Assembly: GCF_032926325.1 (NCBI RefSeq)
Contig: NZ_CP136709.1
Location: 1,463,501-1,527,500, forward strand
DNA length: 64,000 bases
Origin: Aestuariibaculum lutulentum
Lineage (GTDB): Bacteria; Bacteroidota; Bacteroidia; Flavobacteriales; Flavobacteriaceae
Direction of reading: 5' to 3'
The notes under the pieces were generated by a model. The model did no database searches. It was given only the letters and a program-made list of their open reading frames with translations, and was not told where the DNA came from. The position numbers and the translations under genes were made by a program. Position 1 is the first letter of the stretch; every line of letters begins with the position of its first letter. This document shows, in pieces, positions 35,734 through 42,264 of the stretch.

Positions 35734-37194
35734 TTAAGGTGTTATTTTTAAATTGATATCTAGATATTCTTTATTGTTATTAACTTTTTGGTAAGCCTTA
35801 GAAATACCTATCATTAGTTGGTCAAAGGCAAAGGTGTGTTTATCATCACTATTTATATTACAGTCATTTTCAATACCAGTTTCCTTTATCCATTTAGGTA
35901 ATTTATTAAGTAATTGCATTTGAAAATTACCGTATAAGTTTCTATCAGCTTTAAGTTGAATAACGTGAGTAAAATTGGTTTGATTTTTGTCATTAATACG
36001 TTGCAATTCTTCATAAGTTTTTGAAGATTTATCCAAATCATTTATGTTAGAAATGGATACTATTGAATACCCTAGTTGGTCATTAACTAGGTAGTTTTCC
36101 TGATTTTGTTTGTATGAGTTTGGAAGATTTATTTTTGAATAGTCTATAGCTAATCCAAATGAGAAATAATTCTCATTTTTTGGAGTTGAGTTAAAGCCTG
36201 GTTTTTCAAATTTTTCAACATCTTCTATTTCGTGAAATAAATCAGTTCCTCTAGTTGTCGCTTTGAAAATACCATGTTTTTCTTCTCCTTTTGTTAATAT
36301 AGTATAGTTGGCTTTTAAGTTTTCCGTTAAGAAAAAGCGAGCCTGTTGTTCAAAACCTGGTAATTCTTTTATTATAGCGATTTCTTCTAAAGCTTTATCT
36401 ATTATTTTAGAATTACCAAACATTAGAATGTAATAGGGTCTGTTTTGATTAATTTTTATTGCTTTTTTACCCGGTTCACATGTTTCAGAATAATATATTC
36501 CATTAAAATTTGAAGATAATTTAAGTACAGCTGTTTCAATTTCGTTTTTAGATAAAGCCGTTTTGAAGGTATTTTCAATGTCAATGGATACGATATCTAT
36601 ATCACCACCTTTCACGGAGTATATTCCATCTGTAATTACAATACTTAAGTTATTGTTTTTTGCATTATCTATAGCATTCGAAAATATGAACTGGTGATCT
36701 GAGTTTCCTATATCGCCAACTTTAATATCTTTATTATCTATTTTTTTTAAAATGTCATCTTGGAAATATTCCTTAGTGTTAACGAAATATGAATTAACAT
36801 TATCTGTAGATAAATTACCATAAATTCGATGTAATACTTGTTTAAAATTTTTACCATCTAAATACCCATTCATACTGGCTGAATTTTCAAAATAGAAGTT
36901 AACTTTTCCACTTGATTCGAAGTTGTTTTCTTTTAAAGCATTAAAAGATTCAATAAAGGATTCAATCGTTTTTTGGTCTTTACTATTTAATCTAAAATGT
37001 GATTTTTTATATAAAAGAATATTTAATGAATCTTCCTTTGAAGTCCAATCGATTTTTTGTTTTTCTTCTTTTTGTGTTTTTAGATTAGTAATGAATTTAT
37101 TGAAATCTATTAAATATTCGGATTTATTTGGTTCGGAAGTACAGCTTACTATTAAAATTAAGCTTGTCAATATTAATGTGAATGATTTCATCAA
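35734..37194 (-). CDS. vWA-like lipoprotein, first gene of the stator/cytoskeleton operon
   Basis: The 486-residue protein has a signal peptide with lipobox LIVSC (Cys18). At residue 98 it begins a von Willebrand factor A-like domain: VNFYFENSASMNGYLDG resembles the DxSxS metal-ion site (here E-N-S-A-S, with Glu in place of the first Asp), and LSIVITDGIYS resembles the third MIDAS strand. The remainder, about 290 residues, ends with IKETGIENDCNINSDDKH and is not recognised. vWA domains bind partner proteins with a metal ion. The start may be Met1 or Met2. A candidate promoter lies at 37453-37460, 260 bases upstream. Confidence 0.7.
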   Translation of the reverse strand: MMKSFTLILTSLILIVSCTSEPNKSEYLIDFNKFITNLKTQKEEKQKIDWTSKEDSLNILLYKKSHFRLNSKDQKTIESFIESFNALKENNFESSGKVNFYFENSASMNGYLDGKNFKQVLHRIYGNLSTDNVNSYFVNTKEYFQDDILKKIDNKDIKVGDIGNSDHQFIFSNAIDNAKNNNLSIVITDGIYSVKGGDIDIVSIDIENTFKTALSKNEIETAVLKLSSNFNGIYYSETCEPGKKAIKINQNRPYYILMFGNSKIIDKALEEIAIIKELPGFEQQARFFLTENLKANYTILTKGEEKHGIFKATTRGTDLFHEIEDVEKFEKPGFNSTPKNENYFSFGLAIDYSKINLPNSYKQNQENYLVNDQLGYSIVSISNINDLDKSSKTYEELQRINDKNQTNFTHVIQLKADRNLYGNFQMQLLNKLPKWIKETGIENDCNINSDDKHTFAFDQLMIGISKAYQKVNNNKEYLDINLKITP

Positions 37195-37452
37195 TTTGGT
37201 TTAAATATTGGTTGATTAGCTAGATTTTATAAAGTAAATAATAATTACCAAGCTTTTCAAGGATATTTCTTGCTTTTTTAGGCTACATTACCGACGTGTT
37301 GTAAGTATATGCGTTCGGAAAAATTCTAAGTGAATGTTTTTTAGTGAATTGTCTACTTTGTGATTTAGAAATATATTACTCATAAGTGTAGAAATTAAGT
37401 TTGTCACTGAGAGTTGTTTGTGGCTATGGCTAATTTTATTTATTGTGATTTT

Positions 37453-37460
37453 CAAATTTA
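37453..37460 (-). promoter_or_regulatory. Candidate -7 box for the 12-gene operon
   Basis: CAAATTTA reads TAAATTTG on the minus strand, matching TAnnTTTG. It lies between the terminator of the small lipoprotein gene and the vWA-like gene, about 260 bases before its start. No clear -33 TTG is seen, so support is weak. Apart from this and the terminator, the 37195-37477 interval shows nothing else. Confidence 0.3.
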
Positions 37461-37477
37461 AACTTATTGGAAAAGAA

Positions 37478-37501
37478 AGCCTTACGGTATTCCGTAAGGC
37501 T
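37478..37501 (-). terminator. Terminator after the small lipoprotein gene
   Basis: AGCCTTACGG and CCGTAAGGCT pair perfectly over a TATT loop. On the minus strand it lies 10 bases after the stop at 37512 and is followed by TTTC. The 20-bp core CCTTACGGTATTCCGTAAGG is identical to that of the hairpin at 39848-39877. Confidence 0.75.
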
Positions 37502-37511
37502 ATTTGTAATG

Positions 37512-37676
37512 TTAATCTTCTGGAGGTGGAGGGGGAGTAATTGGGTTATCGTCTCCGCAACAATCAGTTTCATCTGTTTGTTGAATGTTATTATCCGAAG
37601 CGTTTGATTCGGGTGAACATGAATATAAGCTCAGGTTAAGTAGGGTTAAAAACAAGATTAAATATGCTTTTTTCAT
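37512..37676 (-). CDS. Small proline-ended lipoprotein
   Basis: This 54-residue reading frame starts ATG AAA AAA GCA and encodes a signal peptide (MKKAYLILFLTLLNLSLYSC) with lipobox LYSC. After it comes an acidic stretch containing two adjacent cysteines (TDCCGDDN) and an end of repeated Pro (ITPPPPPED). It has its own terminator. A ribosome-binding site is not obvious. The function is unknown; small envelope proteins of this type are common in Flavobacteria. Confidence 0.65.
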   Translation of the reverse strand: MKKAYLILFLTLLNLSLYSCSPESNASDNNIQQTDETDCCGDDNPITPPPPPED

Positions 37677-37699
37677 AATTATAGTTTTAAAAATTTGAT

Positions 37700-37835
37700 A
37701 ATAGAAGTGCTGTCCGACTTGATTCGGATTTCAGCTTTAAATTGATTTTTAGAGACGTATCTCTGGTTCGGGAAGTATGGAGGACAGGTGTAGAGAAGTT
37801 TAGTTACTTCCCGGTACGAAACAGCTCTACGTTGT
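37700..37835. other. Gene-free, structured segment (candidate non-coding RNA or relic)
   Basis: No convincing gene lies at 37677-38025. This part is more GC-rich than its surroundings and holds several inverted repeats: TCCGA/TCGGA (37713-37728), AGAGA/TCTCT (37751-37764), CGGGAAGTA/TACTTCCCG (37769-37777 with 37805-37813), and GTAGAG/CTCTAC (37790-37795 with 37825-37830). The last two pairs are interleaved, so a pseudoknot is possible. A 63-codon plus-strand frame at 37742 has no coding character. Strand and function are unknown. Confidence 0.35.
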
Positions 37836-37959
37836 CGCTCCGATTTGAACATTTAACAGATAATGTTTTTAAAATCTCTGTGTTAGTTCTTGAGCAAATG
37901 AATGGAAATGTTAGCGGAATAGGGGAAACATAGTTGTTACATTATTCAATCATTAATGT

Positions 37960-37987
37960 TTGAACAAATATGTGTGTTGTATGTTTG
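37960..37987 (+). promoter_or_regulatory. Bacteroidetes promoter for the single-pass protein gene
   Basis: TTG at 37960-37962 and TATGTTTG at 37980-37987 are separated by 17 bases and match the TTG-N17-TAnnTTTG plan. The gene ATG is at 38026. Confidence 0.6.
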
Positions 37988-38025
37988 TATTGTTTTTTAT
38001 TTTTAGGCCTGAAACATAATTGATT

Positions 38026-38724
38026 ATGAAACAAAAGTTATTTCAGGAAGTTTTTGATAGAGCAGCTAAACAATCTGGTAAAGATTCTAAGCATGGGCTT
38101 GCTGCTCATCTGGAAAAAGTATTTATGGATGAGTTTAAGTTTTCTGTAAATAAGGTAACTTTTGTTAGATATTATGAGAAATACATTCAGGGAAACGGAG
38201 ATATTGGAAATAACCCTAATACCGAATTACTTGATAAATTAAGTCAATATCTGGGGTTTTCAGGTTATGAAGATTTCGTGGCTGGTAATGAAGCCGATGC
38301 TAGAAAAAATGGTAAAGGGAGTTTAAGAAAGGAAAGCTTTTTTAAAAGGCATTTAATTACTTTAATAGTTTCAACTTTGTTGTTAATCGGATTTGGTGTT
38401 TACACGTCAATTAATACACAAAGGTGGATGGTTTGGAAAGAGGATAGGTATGTTGAAGTTGATTTTGATACTGAAAAATATAATCTGGGCCAGCTTAAAA
38501 TATATAAAGAGGAAAGAATTGAAAATTTTAGACAAATTCAACCTGATTGTAGTACTCAGTTTTTTGATCGTTCAGGCGAGGTCCAGTTATGGTATAGCAA
38601 AAATGAAAATGGTGACGTAGATTTTTTTACTTCAATAGGCAAACACCCAATAACAGGTAAAACATTAAAGGGTGTTACTGAATATATGATTAAGAAGTAT
38701 GTATGTGATACTTACAATAACTAG
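38026..38724 (+). CDS. Single-pass membrane protein with N-terminal regulator-like domain
   Basis: The 232-residue protein has a soluble N-terminal domain (about 1-95, FDRAAKQSGKDSKHGLAAHLEKVF, LDKLSQYLGFSGYEDFV) that looks like a helical DNA-binding or interaction domain frequent in Bacteroidetes. A basic stretch and one membrane helix (about 109-126, HLITLIVSTLLLIGFGVYTSI) follow, then a ~100-residue extracytoplasmic part. The long reading frame begins at a TTG (38020), but ATG 38026 is the start. It is the only plus-strand gene of the island cargo, has its own promoter, and lies inside the 28-bp repeat pair. A membrane-bound transcriptional sensor is possible; function unproven. Confidence 0.6.
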   Translation: MKQKLFQEVFDRAAKQSGKDSKHGLAAHLEKVFMDEFKFSVNKVTFVRYYEKYIQGNGDIGNNPNTELLDKLSQYLGFSGYEDFVAGNEADARKNGKGSLRKESFFKRHLITLIVSTLLLIGFGVYTSINTQRWMVWKEDRYVEVDFDTEKYNLGQLKIYKEERIENFRQIQPDCSTQFFDRSGEVQLWYSKNENGDVDFFTSIGKHPITGKTLKGVTEYMIKKYVCDTYNN

Positions 38725-38740
38725 TTTTTTTAGCTTAATC

Positions 38741-38768
38741 CGTTAAATTAAACTTTATTTTACGTTTT
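38741..38768. repeat. 28-bp direct repeat, right copy
   Basis: Identical over 28 bp to 23955-23982, in the same orientation, 14.8 kb apart. It lies between the convergent ends of the plus-strand single-pass protein gene and the minus-strand 62-residue membrane gene, where a bidirectional terminator would be expected. Its flanks differ from those of the left copy. Confidence 0.85.
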
Positions 38769-38778
38769 GGCCATAATT

Positions 38779-38967
38779 TTAACTACGTTCCCAGTCGGTA
38801 ATAGGTTTCATAAAATGAATCCAAATCATGGCAAGTATCGGAGATACAAACCCAAATAGACCCCACCCGCCTTGACTCCTGTTTAGTGATTTTGCTTTGT
38901 TAACACATACTAAAAGCCCAACAACTCTTAAGGCTAATTGAATTAATATAAATGCACCATCGTCCAT
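38779..38967 (-). CDS. Small two-TM membrane protein
   Basis: The 62-residue protein has two hydrophobic segments (ILIQLALRVVGLLVCV and GLFGFVSPILAMIWIHF) separated by a basic loop with QGGWGLFGF. This is a common type of uncharacterised small Bacteroidetes membrane protein. It is 8 bases after the J-domain-like gene on the same strand and so is probably co-transcribed with it. Confidence 0.6.
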   Translation of the reverse strand: MDDGAFILIQLALRVVGLLVCVNKAKSLNRSQGGWGLFGFVSPILAMIWIHFMKPITDWERS

Positions 38968-38975
38968 AATATTCT

Positions 38976-39386
38976 TTATTTAAAATTAATGTTTAACTCG
39001 GTTTCGGCTCTTTTTTGTAGGTGAGCCAGCTTATCGTGATTTCTTTTATTTTTAGATATTTCCTGAAAAATTAGTACGGCAGATTCGTAGTGATCTGTGT
39101 TAATAAATCGGTCAGGATGGCAAACTCTACTGAGCTGTTTGTATAGGTCTCTAGACCCTACAATACTATTCATAATATTATTCATGTCAATATCTGTCTT
39201 TTGAGCGTTTTTGAGTTTGCTTTTGGAGATTTCACTTAGTGGAAGTTTATTTTTCGTAGATATTATTTTATAAACCAAAAAGCCAATGATTAATAATTCG
39301 GCTGTCGCAACCCAAAACCAAATGGATATTGCTGGTTCGGTTAAGTTAGCTGCCGCTTTTCCTATTTCTGATGTTGTTTGTATCAT
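38976..39386 (-). CDS. Membrane-anchored J-domain-like protein
   Basis: The 136-residue protein has one membrane helix (about 20-42, ISIWFWVATAELLIIGFLVYKI) and a C-terminal region with LYKQLSRVCHPDRF. HPD is the signature of J domains that stimulate HSP70 ATPases, and the flanking helices fit, though the domain is degenerate and small. The island also encodes an HSP70/actin-fold ATPase, but it is 5 kb away in another transcription unit. Partner HSP70 might equally be chromosomal DnaK. Confidence 0.55.
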   Translation of the reverse strand: MIQTTSEIGKAAANLTEPAISIWFWVATAELLIIGFLVYKIISTKNKLPLSEISKSKLKNAQKTDIDMNNIMNSIVGSRDLYKQLSRVCHPDRFINTDHYESAVLIFQEISKNKRNHDKLAHLQKRAETELNINFK

Positions 39387-39401
39387 TTCTATTCTCCTAT
39401 T

Positions 39402-39798
39402 TTAATCGATAAATCCGCCGATGTTGGCATGTTTCTGTAATTCCCATTTTAGACCTAAAAAACCGTAGTTTGAATGTACTTCTAAGGTGTCCCAGCCTAA
39501 AGAAATCATCTTTCTTATTAGTTCTTCGTTGTCTAAAACAACACGACCTATATCTATTAATTCGGTCCTGTCGAGAGTTTGTCCGGAAAGGGCTTTAATT
39601 CTATATCCACCACCCATCCATTTTGAAAATGCGTGTCTATAGGCGCTTTCTCCACGTGTAATTTTTGCTTCTAGAAGGTAGGGGCATAGCCTGAAATAAA
39701 TGAATGTTTAGCAGCTCTATTGAAATCTTTTATTAAACGATAGCGTTCTGCCATTTCACCAAACCAATCGGTTACTTGAATAATTTTATGCCACATGT
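39402..39798 (-). pseudogene. Hypothetical protein gene, frameshifted at a C run
   Basis: From ATG 39798 the frame gives MWHKIIQVTDWFGEMAERYR and DFNRAAKHSFISGYAPTF before a stop. The downstream frame encodes LLEAKITRGESAYRHAFSKW joined to a 71-residue frame starting MGGGYRIKALSGQTL. One extra C at 39681-39684 (four C on the minus strand; five expected) would join both parts as GYAPYLLEAK, giving a ~131-residue protein. So it is a single gene interrupted by a one-base deletion, or a homopolymer sequencing error. The family was not recognised. Confidence 0.7.
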
Positions 39799-39847
39799 TT
39801 ATTTTTATTAAGTGTTTTGGTGCTATAAACTTAATAATGAGTAATAA

Positions 39848-39877
39848 AAAACCCTTACGGTATTCCGTAAGGGTTTT
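39848..39877 (-). terminator. Bidirectional terminator
   Basis: AAAACCCTTACGG pairs with CCGTAAGGGTTTT (13 bp) over TATT. It lies just after the stop of the PEGA lipoprotein gene (39902, minus strand) and shares a 20-bp core with the hairpin at 37478-37501. Confidence 0.8.
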
Positions 39878-39901
39878 GTTTGATTTTATTGAAAAGTGAT
39901 T

Positions 39902-40366
39902 TTAATCATTTAAAACAATAACTGTTTCAACAATTTTGTTTTCGGTATCAATGTTAACCTTGTCTATTTTACCGTTTTTTAGGTAGTTTTCAACAGCTAT
40001 AGATTTTGTTTGTTCTTCTAAATCAACTTTTACATATTTCGTATCAACTCGTTTTAAAGAACCTGTTATGGCATCTACGCCCCACCCTATAATTGAAAAT
40101 CCGTTTAATATTGAAACTAAGTTGAATTTACTGTCCATAACTACAACTCTTTCTTTATAGTTATCGATTCTAAAATCTACACGATCATCGGCTTTTACTT
40201 TGATTTGAGCAGGTGTAATACCTTTTTCAAAACCGTTAACATAAATTTTAGCTCCTGATGGGTTAGATTCGAATAAAACAGTTCTTTTTGATCCTGTAAA
40301 AATAGAAGCGCAACTAGTAGTTAATACTAATGATGCAAATCCTAAAGCAATTGTAGCTTTTTTCAT
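39902..40366 (-). CDS. PEGA-domain lipoprotein
   Basis: The 154-residue product has a signal peptide ending in lipobox LTTSC (Cys19). A PEGA-like domain follows: LFESNPSGAKIYVNGFEKGITPAQIKVKADD, which is the typical strand-rich repeat found in envelope proteins. A hydrophobic segment (VSILNGFSIIGWGVDAITG) comes next, as in related proteins that expose a membrane-interacting hairpin. It stands alone with its own terminator. Function unknown. Confidence 0.75.
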   Translation of the reverse strand: MKKATIALGFASLVLTTSCASIFTGSKRTVLFESNPSGAKIYVNGFEKGITPAQIKVKADDRVDFRIDNYKERVVVMDSKFNLVSILNGFSIIGWGVDAITGSLKRVDTKYVKVDLEEQTKSIAVENYLKNGKIDKVNIDTENKIVETVIVLND

Positions 40367-40591
40367 AAAAATGGTTGTTTTTAGTTTAAAATTTGGAATA
40401 AAGCTAGTGTTATTTGTAAGTTAATACTAATGGAAAACCGTAAAATTTAATACAAATAAAAAAGATTTATCCTACTTTACTGTGCGTCATTTGATTACGA
40501 TTTTAAAGTGATAAAGTCGTAGCAGAATTATTATACTGGGGTAATGAAAAAAGAAATTAAGCTTATGATGCATATGTATTTTGCACAAATT

Positions 40592-41038
40592 TTAAGGGGT
40601 AAGTTTAAAATTGTTCTTCATTTTTACAATAAATTTTAGTTCCCTTATTGCCTTTTGAATTTCTTCTATGTCTCCTTTGTTAGCAGGTAAAAGGTTCGGG
40701 GCAAAAGTAGCTTTTAAAAGATTAGTAGTCCCATTAACATCGGCAGTTCCCAACATTACAGTGGCAATATTTGTTGCGTTTATTTGTTGGTTTTTTGAAA
40801 TGTTTTCTAATTGAGCTTCTAATTTTTCTAGGGTAGTCGTGATGTCTTCCGTTTGTACGGCGGGAAGATTGTTTTCTGGTGTGCTAATTTCTGATTTTTG
40901 GTAGTGTCCAGAAACATACTTATAGTTGTTTCTTTTGTAGCAGGCTTTAGTTTTACAGCTTATAGTGCAGTAAACGTGATTAGTTCTTCTTTGTTCAAAA
41001 ATGTCGTTGCAATGTTTGCAGATGGCTTGTTTTCTCAT
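40592..41038 (-). CDS. Zinc-finger protein associated with the integrase region
   Basis: The 148-residue protein begins with a Cys4 motif (CKHC at 7-10 and CTISC at 24-28, plus CYKRNN). A coiled-coil-like middle (about 70-90) and a variable C-terminus follow. Proteins like this are often found beside the excisionase-type HTH and tyrosine integrase of Bacteroidetes islands, as here. Its role in excision or regulation is inferred. Confidence 0.6.
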   Translation of the reverse strand: MRKQAICKHCNDIFEQRRTNHVYCTISCKTKACYKRNNYKYVSGHYQKSEISTPENNLPAVQTEDITTTLEKLEAQLENISKNQQINATNIATVMLGTADVNGTTNLLKATFAPNLLPANKGDIEEIQKAIRELKFIVKMKNNFKLTP

Positions 41039-41096
41039 GGTTTTGGGTGGTTTTGTATTTGTTGTTGTGAAGTAAACAGTAAAATAGGTGTGAGTA

Positions 41097-41384
41097 TTAA
41101 GCTTGTTTTTTGAGCTTCGCCAGAATGTCGCTCTTTTTGTAGTATACGCGATTGCCTAGGCGGTATGATGGTAGAATACCACTTTTTCGCCAATTGTACA
41201 GGGCTTGCTTAGAGCACTTTAAATATTGAAGTGTTTCTTCAACGGTAAGAAGATCGTCCGATATCTGATTTTCGTTTTGTTGAGGTAGTTGAAGCGTTTT
41301 TAATTTGGCTTCAATAACGTTGGAAATATGCTCAGATAATTCTTCAGGTGTGATGTTGTGTATGGTGACTTGGGTTGATCTCAT
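41097..41384 (-). CDS. MerR-like/excisionase-family DNA-binding protein
   Basis: The 95-residue protein contains LLTVEETLQYLKCSKQALYNWRKSGILPSYRLGNRVYYKKSDILAKL, a winged helix-turn-helix of the MerR/excisionase (helix_turn_helix_17) type. A short N-terminal helix precedes it. Genes like this next to island integrases act as excisionases or transcription regulators; that role is inferred from family and place. Confidence 0.82.
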   Translation of the reverse strand: MRSTQVTIHNITPEELSEHISNVIEAKLKTLQLPQQNENQISDDLLTVEETLQYLKCSKQALYNWRKSGILPSYRLGNRVYYKKSDILAKLKKQA

Positions 41385-41462
41385 GATACTCTATTTTACT
41401 GTTTGCTTGGAGCGAAGGTCAGTAATAAGGGAGTATTTTAGAGTATCACTACGTATCGATAC

Positions 41463-42239
41463 CTAACTTGTTATATTGCTGTTTGGTATGTGAAATCCTT
41501 GATTATCAAATGTTTCTTTTAAGGTTAGGTGTCTTTCATGATCAATATTTGTGTAAACTCTTAATGTGTTGGTAGTGGTGGTTTGTTCAAGATTAAATGA
41601 ATTTATTATTTGTCTTGAAAGTTCAGTTAGATTGATTTCCCCATTTCCGCCTTCAGGAGCAGTTATATAACCTTCATCAATAAGAGAACGGATGATTAAT
41701 CCTAAGTGGCTTGGTTTTCCGGCCCATTTCAAAGTGTTTTTATTGTTGTTGCCTTGTTCGCTAGTTTCTTTAATGAAGTTATTTATAATAGTTTCTCTTT
41801 CTCTTAAGTCTTCAGAGAGTTTCTGGATGGAGGTGATGTGGTAAAACATACTTGTTTCGTAATCACGGTGTTTAATTATACCTTCAGTTTCAACAAAACC
41901 ATCTTCCAGTTTTATTTCGTTATAAAAACTACCTCCTTCGAGTGTGGAGTAGTTGTTATTGATGATATTGTTTAGTGAAGGGATAACCTTTGATTTTAAT
42001 GCTTTTAAAAATTTAATTTGATCTTGTGAATAGTCGTATTGATGTTTTAAGAAGTCATCTAAATCCATAATGTCTATATCGAAAAGAGCTTTTCTTAAAA
42101 AGACCCTTAAGTAAAAGTCTTTTTCTAACTTATCTGAATAGTAATTGAAATTTTCTAGTAGATATTCTGGCGTGGTTTCATTGTTTGCTTTACGTTCTTT
42201 AAGTGAAACTTGGTCTAGGGCAAATATGTTGTGATACAT
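41463..42239 (-). CDS. Integrase-associated hypothetical protein (RteC-like in position)
   Basis: The 258-residue protein (ATG 42239, MYHNIFALDQ; a longer frame to 42290 overlaps the integrase gene) is helical in the N-terminal half. It ends with a segment that looks like a winged-helix (LKWAGKPSHLGLIIRSLIDEGYITAPEGGNGEINLTELSRQI). Proteins of this shape occur beside integrases in many Bacteroidetes islands. No precise family was recognised and an RteC relation is only suggested by context. Confidence 0.55.
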   Translation of the reverse strand: MYHNIFALDQVSLKERKANNETTPEYLLENFNYYSDKLEKDFYLRVFLRKALFDIDIMDLDDFLKHQYDYSQDQIKFLKALKSKVIPSLNNIINNNYSTLEGGSFYNEIKLEDGFVETEGIIKHRDYETSMFYHITSIQKLSEDLRERETIINNFIKETSEQGNNNKNTLKWAGKPSHLGLIIRSLIDEGYITAPEGGNGEINLTELSRQIINSFNLEQTTTTNTLRVYTNIDHERHLTLKETFDNQGFHIPNSNITS

Positions 42240-42264
42240 GAAGGTTTTTGGTATAAAAATAATA

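Noticed and set aside
24000..37194. Calling the 12-gene operon a standard Zorya system
   Set aside because: Only the MotA/MotB pair fits. No ZorC, ZorD helicase, ZorE HNH or ZorF/G-like gene is present, and the tubulin- and actin-fold proteins have no place in known Zorya types.
37742..37933. 63-codon plus-strand ORF
   Set aside because: It crosses the inverted-repeat segment, has no ribosome-binding site or recognisable domain and ends inside the promoter region of the next gene.
40551..40646. 31-codon plus-strand ORF (MKKEIKLMMHMY)
   Set aside because: It overlaps the end of the zinc-finger gene on the other strand and has no supporting signal.
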